From contig MU623349.1 in NCBI GenBank assembly GCA_025201765.1, positions 124,001 to 188,000 of the forward strand: a DNA stretch of 64,000 bases. The letters are read 5' to 3'. The translations under genes and the position numbers were made by a program. Below the pieces are notes generated by a model. It searched no databases, was not told the origin of the DNA, and saw only the letters and a program-made list of their open reading frames with translations. Source of the DNA: Daldinia sp. FL1419. Lineage: Eukaryota > Ascomycota > Sordariomycetes > Xylariales > Hypoxylaceae. Positions within the stretch are counted from its first letter, which is position 1. Each line of letters starts with the position of its first letter. Positions 12,579-22,589 of the stretch are shown here, piece after piece.

Positions 12579-13340
12579 CTAATGGCGGTGTCTTCGGCTA
12601 CCATTACGCGACACCGTCGATGGTGGGGGTGAAGGTGTGGGTGGCCGTGCGCAACGAAAAAGCCACCGAGGCAAGATGCAGCGCCATCCCCGCCGCAGGC
12701 CAAGTCCCTGATAAGGTATTCTTTCTGCATCATGTATGTTACGGTGGTAACCACGCGCCGATAATGACGAGGCTGGACTTGACGAGGCGGCGTGAAGGAT
12801 GTTTGGGTTCCACATGTTGGCTATACGTTGACCAAGAAGGAATCCCTCTCTATGAGCTATTTCCATGACGTCGAGATCATTTCCCTCCATACGACGGGGT
12901 TGGAATAGGTTTATTGGAGTGGTGAATGTGCTATGGGGCCCGTACCCCCTGATGCTTGTTTGGGTGCTGCTGTGGATTGATCTCCTTCGTTCTTCCGGAG
13001 CAGTATGGTAAGCCTCGTCGTTGTGCTCACCAGGGCGGCTAGCCCGCGATCTAGCGCGTGCGACCCGGGCCTCTTCTTGTGGGTGATCGTTACGTTCTCT
13101 GGATCCGACGTCCGGTGCCCTAGCTTGAAGTGAAGCCCGTCGAGCTTGTCTATTAGCATTTGGGACAATTTCCGGGCCTCGACTTGACCTACGGGGCCGC
13201 TCCGCCCCCTGGCGACCTTGTTCAAGCACCGTAAAGTCATCACCTTCGATGACCTCAACCAAGAGGGAGTACCTGTGCCGGCGAGGCTCCCCTTCAGCAT
13301 GTCTAGCGCGGTGAGCATCTTGTTCACGGGGAGATGGCAT
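12579..13340 (-). CDS. Hypothetical basic, low-complexity protein
   Basis: Open frame of 253 aa starting at an ATG (13340) with an in-frame stop just upstream. I do not recognise it. It is Arg/Ser/Pro-rich and looks largely disordered; a slightly more ordered stretch lies at about residues 148-180 (MEGNDLDVMEIAHREGFLLG). The C-terminus is a proline/arginine tail. There is no signal peptide or membrane segment. A second minus-strand frame of 138 aa overlaps at 12911-13327, so the coding frame is not certain; I prefer the longer one because it starts at ATG and spans the whole region. It lies tail-to-tail with the Dug2-type gene. Confidence 0.5.
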   Translation of the reverse strand: MPSPREQDAHRARHAEGEPRRHRYSLLVEVIEGDDFTVLEQGRQGAERPRRSSRGPEIVPNANRQARRASLQARAPDVGSRERNDHPQEEARVARARSRASRPGEHNDEAYHTAPEERRRSIHSSTQTSIRGYGPHSTFTTPINLFQPRRMEGNDLDVMEIAHREGFLLGQRIANMWNPNILHAASSSPASSLSARGYHRNIHDAERIPYQGLGLRRGWRCILPRWLFRCARPPTPSPPPSTVSRNGSRRHRH

Positions 13341-14091
13341 CTCTTCTCCTTAGTTGGCGGCAGGTTGGTTTATCGAGCCGATACGAGAAGATGTGCTTGT
13401 CTGCGATCTACTTCAACTCTGTAGATATCATTATATTCCGTCACGAACGAGGTTTGAATTGAATAACATTTCCAATATAAGACGCGAACAGTTATATACG
13501 ATTCTACACTGCTAAAGGGCATTTCCGAGAAGCTTCTCGTTTGACTAGCTTCTCAAAGAGATGTCTACTTTTAAATGTATTAGGCTATCTAGGTCTATGA
13601 TCCGCCGTAAAGGAAGTCAGCCTTTCTTCAAATAAGACATGCTATTGAGGATTATCCAAGACTCCTTTATTAATCTCACTTTGGTACACGGTCCACTACA
13701 CCCCGCAACGTCTCCCCAGGTGGAACTCGTGAGGCCCTTGTCTTATGGAAACGAGTGGTATTTGGGATACCGAGAGGGCTGATTACAGAACCTTTTCGCG
13801 TGCCGGTGTAGAGGTTTTGAGAATGATCTAAAACAACAATCTGAGTTGTCGCATTTCACACCGACACAAGCTTAATAGCTCTTTTCCCATACGACTTAAA
13901 CCGTCTTTAGGTTCAATTACGTTCCCGTCCATCACTAACACGAATTAACAGAGCATCGGGAAATACTGTACTGCATATTTAAAACTACATGCGAGTATTT
14001 TACTTGGACACGATTCCATGTCGCGCCAACGGACCAGCATGACTTGGTGTTGGATATATCAACCACATAGGAGCTAATACGCCTTCGGTTC
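13341..14091. other. Intergenic region
   Basis: Space between the 3' end of the MFS transporter gene and the start of the hypothetical gene, both on the minus strand. I see no convincing coding segment, RNA gene or repeat. Confidence 0.5.
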
Positions 14092-16061
14092 CTAGCCGCT
14101 GGTCTTGCGCAGTCCTCTTCCGTTAGCACACATTGACGCGCAAAACGCAATAATCGCGAACGCGGTGGATGCGGCAAAGGAATATCTCAGTCCATCATAG
14201 TAAACCATTCGTGCTTTAAGCTGAATCTCTGGAGGCAGCTCACGTAATGTCTCGGCAGAGTGTCGAATAGCGTCAATTATCTAATGATTAGTAGCTATCA
14301 GTATTTGTCTAGAATTCTATAATATTGAAAGGTAATTTCGAAGGGTCATACTCTCCATTTGTCTGGTACATCATTTAGGACTGTTGGTAGTCGAACACTG
14401 AGCGTCGTCTGGACGATCGCGGAGGTGATGGATACACCCCAGACCGTACCAAGAGATCGAATAAGGTAAACAGTAGATGCGGATACGGCGTGATCTAGGT
14501 AGTGTTAATGAAGTCCGTTACTATGAAACCCCCTTGGGTGAACTCACCTGCGTGCTCAAAGGTAGCTAGAGACGTGAACAGCATGCCGGGATAAATTATT
14601 CCTTGACCTAAATTCGCCGGGAAGATATAAACGTAGTACTTCCAATTGGAATCTACGAAACTAAGTGAGGTCACCAAAGCGTTTCCAATTGCCATAAGTA
14701 TTGCACCAATGCGGACGAGAGTAATTAGCTTTCCCCATCGAGACATGACAATACCCGCGACGAGACCTCCTATAGGAGTTGCTAGCGATGGAATTGCGAG
14801 CCGAGCCCCTGCAGTCGTAGCGGAGTCAAGAAGTACGATCTGAAAGAATAAGGGGAGAAGGAAGAGATACTACTCAAATGTCAGTGCCTAAGAAATGATA
14901 GCATCAGCTGGGTTGACTAGCCGCATAAGCAGAAAGACCAGCGCAAACGTTGGCCAGTTGTATGAAGATAGGTAAACGTCCCCTTAACATGCGTAGGGGT
15001 ATAACAGGAATTGCTGTAGTCGTGCCTTCGACCCAGAAGAAAACACCAAAGAGTACAACACTTCCAAGTAGTGATGTTATCACCCATGGGCTACTCCACG
15101 GCAACTCATTTCCACCCAAGCTAAGCCCGATGAGCTGGACAGAGATAGCCGTAATCAGAAGAAAAGAACCTAGGAAATCGACTATGCGTAATGTTTCCTT
15201 CAAGCTCGAGCCGCCGCCATAGCTAATCTGCTGATTCTTGATGACCACGTAACCTAGAATAAGGGCTACGATAGATATCGGCACTTGCTGTTTCTTGTCA
15301 GTTAGGTAATGCCAGATGAGTATGCCTGTACTCACCAAGAGGAAACACCAACGCCATCCGATGGTGTCGGCAATCGAGCCACCGAAAGATGCACCACATA
15401 TTGCGCCAAAGCCGAATATTCCATTTTGCATCGCCTGATACATTCCACGCCGGCGGAAGGGAATCATATCGGAATTCACTATAGTAGCTACGTTCAATTA
15501 GATAAAGTGCCAGATGGAGTTTATGAACGACTTACCCATTGTCATGAGTCCTCCACCCCCGAAGCCGGCCAAAGCTCTCATGCAGTCAAGCAAGACGATA
15601 TCGTTCGCAAGACCGCACCCTAGACAGCCAAGGGCGAAAGTAATAGTAGAAATGAAAAAGCAAATACGGCGACCAAAAATATCGGATACACGGCCGTATA
15701 GGGGCTGGAAGGCCGTGCTTGTAATGAGATATGACGTGGTGAGCCACGACGCGGTGTTGGTGGCATCGAACTCGGAGCTAATCACGGCGTACGTAGCCGC
15801 AGTGATAGTGCCGTCAAACCCGTATAGAAAAACATTGGACATGATCGCCATCTCAATCCAGATGAAGTAAGGAGGAGCTTTCCAGTTGTCCTCACTCGGC
15901 GGGGTCGCGCTTATTAGGGGTTGGTGTTCCCCGGATTCAGGGTCATGAGAGGTGACATCCGACGTCTGAAAAGCATCTTCTTCGCTCCAATTAGCTTCTA
16001 TGCTACCATTCAGACCGACCGTGTTATTAGGTTTCACAGGTGGATCGTTATTGATAGCCAT
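14092..16061 (-). CDS. MFS transporter, 14-helix DHA2/vacuolar basic amino acid type
   Basis: Five exons: 16061-15536, 15487-14922, 14869-14548, 14494-14352 and 14280-14092; 581 aa. After a 65-residue hydrophilic N-terminus come transmembrane helices with MFS motif A as GRVSDIFGRR and the segments GFGGGGLMTM and ATIVNSDMIPFRRRGMYQ. Later pieces LLDSATTAGARLAIPSLATPIGG and SRWGKL are typical of the fungal fnx1/vba-like group of 14-spanners, which move basic amino acids into the vacuole or export drugs; the substrate here is unknown. Four junctions keep phase. Intron 2 (14921-14870) has GC instead of GT at the donor, yet the family sequence demands this splice: AGLSAYA joins YLFLLPLFFQ. Without it translation stops at 14904. 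It is divergent from the arylsulfotransferase-like gene. Confidence 0.88.
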
Positions 16062-16833
16062 TTGGCACGATCGAATGGAAAATTGCTAAAAGCAATGTAA
16101 ATTTAGTGAAAAGGGGTTCGAATAGTGTTGATAAAGTATAGACATCTACTACGCGCGATGTAATGCTGTGCTGTAATCTTGTATATACCAATATGACACC
16201 GGCAGAAGGCTCAAAATGATATAATTGACGCAACAAATTCCTAGTATACTAAGGGTGTGGGAAACTGTCGAAAGGTAGGGCAGAATATGCCCCCCGACCT
16301 CGGGGTTGCTCCTCGAAGAATTGGCCTATGACATATAGACACGGTTCCTTGCATATGAACTACTACCTAGTCGTTAATGATATGTAGGCTAAAATGATGC
16401 CATTGTGGGTTATTAGATCGTTATTCGACTTAAGTCTATACAACCTCTTCAGGTCTGCGGCCGATTTAGCTATAGTACGTCATAATTGCAGCAACGAATC
16501 CTACGCTCATTATTATTTCGCGGGGTTTTCTACGCCTAGTGAGTCATGCCGGCACTTAATAGGGATCTTATAATCGGCTAATATGTAGTATAAGTCGGAG
16601 GTTATCCGCGAGTGTGGACGCGGTCTTGAGCTCTGACTACCACTTTCATCTTATCTGATATCTTCATACTGTCAACGGTAAAGAATTAAGAATACTTGGA
16701 AATCTTCAAACAATTATTAGGAGTGGCTATCTAGGGTTATTATATCAAACCAAGGTTAATGTACCCTCCTTTAACATAGCGCAATGGAGTCGATTTCTAA
16801 CACAGGCAGTATTTACCCCTTTCGAATACCGCC
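16062..16833. other. Divergent promoter region
   Basis: About 770 bp between the MFS transporter (minus) and the arylsulfotransferase-like gene (plus). It is A+T-rich without a coding frame. No motif could be assigned with confidence. Confidence 0.5.
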
Positions 16834-18604
16834 ATGAAGTCTACTTTTCTTTTCGAAGTGGCTTTAGCTTTCTCAGTCCCAGCCACTGCGGACTGGCAAT
16901 TCAAGTCTCGCCCAGACCTCGCACCACCAAGACTGAATATCACAATTCCAGCAACCAAAGATGTTGAAAAGGGGTACTTGTTCGTCGCCCCGTTTGCTGG
17001 CTTCCCAGACACACCTACGGAACAGCACGGGCCTAGACAAGCTGGACCCTACATCTTTCGCGACAATGGCGACCTAATATGGTCGGGCTACGGGATCTAC
17101 AGCATCTGGTCAACCAATTTTCAGGCGGGTCGCTGGAAGGGCAAGGATATTCTTTTTAGCTTTGAAGGCGACCACAATCCAGGGTACGGTCACGGTCACG
17201 GCCACATTACTATTATGGACAATCACTACGAAACAATCCGAGAGCTTCGAGCCGGCAATCACAAGCTCGTGGATAAGCACGAGTTTCATATTATAAATGA
17301 GGAAACTGGACTTATTCAGATATATCAGCCTGTTGCTCGTGATCTGACAGCTTGGGGTGCGAGTGCTGAACAGCAATGGATTGTCAACGCTATCATTCAA
17401 GGTACTTACTATTAATGGTGATGATATGCGCAAATGAAGAACTAACGTTGATCAAATTTACAGAACTTGATATCGCTACTGGAGAATTATTACTCGAATG
17501 GGCAAGCCTTGATCATGTTTCCCCTGACGGTGCGCTTAACTCCATCCTAATGAGTGTCCTATGTATTTCTAATTGATCTCAGAGGCAATTCTGCCAATCA
17601 ATCCGGGCCAAGCCGGTTCTGGCTTCAACAGCTCTGATGCTTGGGATTACTTCCATATCAACAGCGTCGACAAGGACTCGGCGGGTAACTATCTCATATC
17701 TGCTCGCGATGCGTGCAGCATTCACAAGATCAACGGCACAGACGGAAGCATCATCTGGAAGTTGAATGGCAAGGATAGCTCTTTTAAAGTACCAAAGGAC
17801 GCGGAGTTTTGCTTCCAGCATCATGCACGATGGATAAGCCAGCATGATGGTGTCGAAGTTATTAGCCTCTATGATAACAGCGCACATGGTACCGAGCACA
17901 GCGGAGGGTCTGAAGTCCACACTGCGCCAACTAGCAGCGGCAAGATTATCAAAGTGAATACTACTTCATGGGAGGCCGAATTAGTGCAGGCTTTTTTTCC
18001 ACCCGACGACTTGTTATCTAAATCCCAAGGATCTACCCAGACGCTCCCCAATGGAAATGCCCTTGTCAACTGGGGTTCATCAGGTGCTGTGACGGAGTAT
18101 CTGCCCGATGGTACGGCCGTCTTCCACGCCTACATGGACTCCGGTTACCTTGGCCTCGGCGTCGAAAACTACCGCGCTTTTCGGTACAACTGGACCGGTC
18201 TTCCAAACGAGGAGCCAGCTATCGTAGCTCTGAGAGGCGAAGAAGGGGTAACAGCCTATGTCAGTTGGAATGGCGACACGGAAACCAAAGCGTGGAGATT
18301 TTACGCGGTCCTTGATAGCTACGGGTCTAAAGAGTTCCTCGGGGAGGCAGAGAGGAAGAGCTTTGAAACTTCCTTTCGGGTTCGGGACAACAGTATTACT
18401 GCGATTTCTGCTGAAGCGATCGACGCCAACCACAGATCATTGCAACATACCGGAGTGGCTATCGTAGAACAAGAAGTCAAACCATTAGTTAAGATTCCAT
18501 CCGCTGAGCCGACAACCCAGAGGCCCGTTTCGAACGAATATAGTCTTTGGCAGGAATACGGGATCTTAAAGTACATACGACTTCGGATCGATGAATTATT
18601 ATAA
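16834..18604 (+). CDS. Secreted arylsulfotransferase-like (ASST) protein
   Basis: Exons 16834-17401, 17464-17529 and 17583-18604; introns are GTACTT...TTACAG (62 nt) and GTGCGC...CTCAG (53 nt). 551 aa. A signal peptide covers about residues 1-20. The body carries SRPDLAPPRLNI, APYxGF-like segments, a His-rich GHGHGH, WDYFHINSVDKDSAGNYLISAR and ICGTDGSIIW-like blade repeats, FCFQHHAR and NGNALVNWG. These match the fungal arylsulfotransferase (ASST, Arylsulfotran_2) beta-propeller family. Bacterial ASST enzymes transfer sulfate between phenols; whether fungal members do so is not established. Several N-x-S/T sites fit a secreted glycoprotein. Fungal relatives often end in a membrane anchor; here the C-terminus is short and has none. 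The second intron donor GTGCGC is weak, but the splice restores phase and family sequence. Confidence 0.8.
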
Positions 18605-20400
18605 AACAGCTTGCATTGAATGGTATTGCCCTTGGGGAAGATGGGAATGCCTTCTTTCGCCATTAGGATAGACGCTGCCAAGACATATTCGAACTTCCCC
18701 TTCATGCACTCCTTTGAACTAAAGATAGGTAGCTGGCTGGGATGGGGAAAATGAAACCATCGTATTTTAAGAGGATTTCCACTCGTTCCCTTATTTATTT
18801 GATATAGCTAAATACACTCTTTTTGCTGACCGCGTCATCCCGAATTTTAGAATGCCTTCTTGAGAGGATGCCAGGGAATAAAAAAAACACGAAAACTTCT
18901 TTGAGAATATACGAAGTAATACTTTAAATTAATGCTAATGTGACTAAAATCTTCTTAAATATTCATCTAGTTAAATTTAAATATTCTTTGTCTTCAATCG
19001 GTTTATTTATTTAGTTTCTTTCGTGGCATAGTTGAGGTGAAGTTGGACTATGTTGACTAAAGTAAAGGGTTAGTTAATCCTTCTACGGAGCTCTCCCAAC
19101 TATGCTACCCTACGTACGGTAGCATCTAGAACCTCTCCCTGTATGAAAAATAAAAAATAAAAAATAAAATCTTCATTCAAAGCCAGGTAAACCCAATGTA
19201 CCCTCACCTTGGGCATGAACCGTTAGGGTTGGCGATGTATACGGCGCTGATATTTTAGGGAACATTACCTTAGCGTTACAGGAGTATGAAAGAAGGAGAA
19301 TCTTGGGCTAATACGAGGCGGTCTTTCAAATTGATTGAAGTCTGAGAGAAGACTTGCGAACCGGTGTGCAACTGTTGATAGTACCATCTGCCAAGAGACG
19401 CGCTTATGAACAGCAAATACAGCCCCCCGTGCCGATCGTTGTTAAATCATAAGCCTAGCTGTAGAGTGCATTTAGCTACTGTGGCTACACCTGTGGCCTT
19501 ACCATCAGCTCGGGGATACAAGGTCGTAACGTCGTCCAATACGGCGTAGCAATATAGCTCACCCCATGCGATATAGACAACCCTTGAAAAACTCGTATCG
19601 ATCAAATTTTCGCTGAATGTCATCTTGGCTTTACATTGATGTAAAATTCCATCGCTCTAAAAGGGGCACAAGTATCGAACACATGTGCGAGAGAGTGCCA
19701 GAGAGTGCGAGAGACGAAATTCGGCGTATCGGATCGCGGTATAAGGTCTGTTCTAGAAAGATTCCAAAATCTAAGCCTCTCCGCGGAACAGCCAAAAATA
19801 GATTTCGACATCAAGCGTTAAGGTTAAACCGTCTTTGCTTCTGCTACTACGTTGCAACAGCTTTCCCACTAATCTGCAGCTTATTCGCTAGCTCGACCAC
19901 GCTGGCTAGTCTCTGATATATGCCGAGACCGTAGCTCAGGAGTCTATAGGGCTGCGGCCGACGATCATTGCCGTGTGGGGAGGAGCTGTAGACGGATGGG
20001 GCTACATTCCAAGTTCCAAGATCACCACACGATGATGACCTGAGGGTCCCGTGCCACCCGCACAAAGAAAAGTCCGGGGTTGCTGAATACGAGCCGTGAG
20101 CCTCACCCGAGCCGTTACATTTGCTATGTAGTCGTTCTGGCCATTCTAACCATTCTAGCCATTCCGGTAGATACACTATAGTACATAGAAAATCAAGATT
20201 CGTGGGTCTCTTGATGGATCTTGTTCTATTCACCGTCATGTGACTATCAACAGACGAACGAAAGACCCGCCACCTCAATACGAGCTTCGACGGCCGGATC
20301 TCTTTGAGGTCCGAATCGAATAGAGTATAGCGAAACCCGCTCGCGTCGCTGATAGGTCGACAATACGGAACAACACGACATGATGATGATCGCTTTTGAA
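18605..20400. other. Intergenic region with A-rich repeat and inverted repeat
   Basis: About 1.8 kb with no gene that I can support. It contains an (A5-6 T) microsatellite at about 19145-19170. It also has a perfect 8-bp inverted repeat, ATGCTACC (19102-19109) and GGTAGCAT (19118-19125), around an 8-nt loop. Short frames at 19617-19916 and 19847-20278 have no recognisable features. Confidence 0.5.
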
Positions 20401-20408
20401 GACTTCTG

Positions 20409-20416
20409 TATAAAAA
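20409..20416 (+). promoter_or_regulatory. TATA box of the small secreted protein gene
   Basis: TATAAAAA lies about 160 bp upstream of the ATG at 20570. It is followed by a pyrimidine-rich leader with repeated CAT/CA triplets and ends in an A-rich context before the start codon. That layout is typical of strongly expressed fungal genes. Confidence 0.6.
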
Positions 20417-20569
20417 GCACGAGAACCTCCCGCCAATATGCTTCTATCTCATCATCATCACCATCAATTCCATCATCAGAACTACAAAGCATTTCACTCG
20501 CTCAACTAATCATCACTACCTACTCTTAATCTTAATACTTAAAAACTTACCACCATCTCAACCATCAAA

Positions 20570-21025
20570 ATGAAGTTCACCAGCGCCGCCGTTGCCACCA
20601 TCTTTGCCGCCACTGCCATGGCGGCACCTACTCCCTCTCCCGAGGCCAAGTCCGCTGTAGCCGACGTTCCTGAGTGGACGATTGAGAGCCTTAAGCGCGG
20701 ATGCAACGCCGCCAACACCCAGTGCATCTGGAGCTTCAACATCAACTCTCACCTAGCGGATCCCACTCCTTGCGAGTTCACCGTCAAGGGCAGCGGTAAC
20801 GTTCCCGCCAGCCAGACCGACAGCAGCAACAACATCTGCGGTCCTTACACCGTCGGCTCCGGCTGGAGCGGCCAGTTCGGCCCCGGCAACGGATTCACCG
20901 TCCTTAGCGTGGTTGACTACGAAAGCAAGCTCATCGCTTGGCCTTCTTACACCGACAAGCAGCTCGAGGGCAACGCCGTTGTTTCCCCTGACCTAAGCTG
21001 GCCCGTTACCACCCTCCAGTTCTAA
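20570..21025 (+). CDS. Small secreted cysteine-containing protein, Kex2-processed
   Basis: 151 aa, no intron. Residues 1-18 form a signal peptide ending in AMA before AP. A short prosegment follows and ends with the dibasic LKR at residues 41-43, a likely Kex2 site, giving a mature chain starting GCNAANTQC. The mature part has four cysteines (C45, C52, C68, C90), suggesting two disulfides, and a conserved-looking CGPYTVGSGWSGQFGPGNGFT stretch. I recognise it as the kind of small secreted protein found widely in Sordariomycetes and Dothideomycetes, some of which elicit plant responses; the function here is unknown. Codons are strongly biased to C/G endings (GCC, AAC, ACC), unlike many neighbours, which suggests high expression. 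Confidence 0.85.
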   Translation: MKFTSAAVATIFAATAMAAPTPSPEAKSAVADVPEWTIESLKRGCNAANTQCIWSFNINSHLADPTPCEFTVKGSGNVPASQTDSSNNICGPYTVGSGWSGQFGPGNGFTVLSVVDYESKLIAWPSYTDKQLEGNAVVSPDLSWPVTTLQF

Positions 21026-21404
21026 GCTACTGGAGAGTTCTTTGGGGACGGAAATATAGAGCATATCGGTTGGAGAATAGGGTATAGAACGGTGAAGGGA
21101 TGGGATACGGGGCACATTCATAAAGCGATGTAATCCTTCAATGTTAATAGCATAGCGTCACTGGAATTTGCATATACATAATACATAAAGTCCCTCCTTG
21201 CAATGAACTCCCAAGGCTCGTGGATAGTATTGTCTAGGAACTCTCTTTCATTAAACAACGCCTAAGCTAACCCCCCTTTTTCTTTTTTGCCATACTCCTT
21301 ATTCGCACGAACGCCAATTAGTCGACAAAGGCCCAACCCACATTTTAGCTTACATTAACCCAGAACCCCGCCGCTAAATGCAAAATACAAGATGCAGACC
21401 CCCT

Positions 21405-22589
21405 TTAGTCCTTATCTGCGAAGGGGTCGGCTTTGTATGCCTCCCTGGCAGATTGGAACCGTTCCCTGAATCGGAATGCTGTTAATATCGCAGCGTAGAT
21501 GAGCTCGTACTGCCAGTAGTACATCTCGTGAGACGGAATCCAGGAGTCCAAGAAGTCATCACTCTCCATGAATTCGTCGTCATCCTCGTCGGTAGTGTCT
21601 TCCCCCTCCTTCTCTTCTTCTTCTCCTTCCTCATCAGATCCGCTATCCCCCGTCACACTTATCTTGCCAGACTCATCAGGAGATGACGATAGAGAACTTT
21701 CCGATGTGTGGGTACCATCGGATTCGGATCCCTCTTTAGCCAGGCTGGCGGTGTAATCCAATACCGAACTTGCATCTGAATCATCGGAGTCGGAAGAGTC
21801 TGTGACCATCGCCTCGTCTTCGTCTGGGACGTCTTGATCCGAACTATCGGCATTGTGGCTTTCTGTGTCCGTCCGCGGGTTTTCTTCCGGTGGGGAGCCC
21901 ACGAATACGCACTCCGGGTCCAATGTGTTGGGAGATGAGGACTTCGTGATTTCGTCTTCCGTATCCTCTGACGACCCAATTGATGCCTCTAACTTGACAG
22001 GGGGTACTATGCTTCCTGAACCCGATAGCGGTGTCCCTGGTCCCTCCGCGGGCTCCTTTTTCTGAGGGTCAATATTTTCATCTTGGGTGCCCTCATTCTC
22101 CGCCTCCTGGTCGTCGCCCTGGAGAAGTTCTAGGAACCCATCGTCGTCGTACGTTTCCGTGCTTGTCTTGTCGTTTTTATCGCCAAAGGAATCAACGTTT
22201 TCGAATAGATCGTTGAAGAAGTCTTCTACGCTGCAGTAACCCCCCTTGATTATGCAATCCATGTCACATCTAGTGATCTGGCCCAACTTAACGAGCGCCT
22301 GAAGATGCTTCCGCGAAACCGGCCTGACCCTCTTGGTTATTCGTTCGATGAAAATCTCCTCGGGCGGGAGCTCTATTTCGTTCGTATGCATCGCCTCGCG
22401 CAGTTGTAGAAGTGGGATTTCTAAGAGATCGAGGTAATATTGCCGGATTTCCTCAAATTGGTCCCTAGTTTCAGGCTTTCCATCTTTTGCCGCATTCACG
22501 TCATCTTGGATACGATCTTGGATCTCGGTCAATCTTTTAATCTTCAAGCGGATTTGTCGAACCATGACCCAGATTCGAGTAACGTCCAT
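21405..22589 (-). CDS. Acidic protein with N-terminal coiled coil, function unknown
   Basis: Best start is ATG 22589, giving 394 aa; the frame is open further upstream to 22820, but that part overlaps a typical T/A-rich leader with the dispersed TAGGTAGGTACC motif and has no coding look. Residues 1-130 are charged and helical (MVRQIRLKIKRLTEIQDRIQDD...), probably a coiled coil, with a Cys-containing segment GQITRCDMDCIIKGGYC at about 117-133. The middle (about 150-350) is strongly acidic and Ser-rich (DSSDSDDSDASS, EEGEEEEKEGED), and the last 45 residues are aromatic/basic (MYYWQYELIYAAILTAFRFRER). No known domain is recognised; acidic tracts hint at a nuclear or chromatin-linked protein, which is inference only. 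Confidence 0.7.
   Translation of the reverse strand: MDVTRIWVMVRQIRLKIKRLTEIQDRIQDDVNAAKDGKPETRDQFEEIRQYYLDLLEIPLLQLREAMHTNEIELPPEEIFIERITKRVRPVSRKHLQALVKLGQITRCDMDCIIKGGYCSVEDFFNDLFENVDSFGDKNDKTSTETYDDDGFLELLQGDDQEAENEGTQDENIDPQKKEPAEGPGTPLSGSGSIVPPVKLEASIGSSEDTEDEITKSSSPNTLDPECVFVGSPPEENPRTDTESHNADSSDQDVPDEDEAMVTDSSDSDDSDASSVLDYTASLAKEGSESDGTHTSESSLSSSPDESGKISVTGDSGSDEEGEEEEKEGEDTTDEDDDEFMESDDFLDSWIPSHEMYYWQYELIYAAILTAFRFRERFQSAREAYKADPFADKD

Noticed and set aside
12911..13327. 138-aa minus-strand frame overlapping the hypothetical basic protein
   Set aside because: Overlaps a longer frame that starts at ATG; no features favour it. Kept only as a note.
19617..20278. Short frames upstream of the small secreted protein
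   Set aside because: Overlap on opposite strands, no domains, no splice support.
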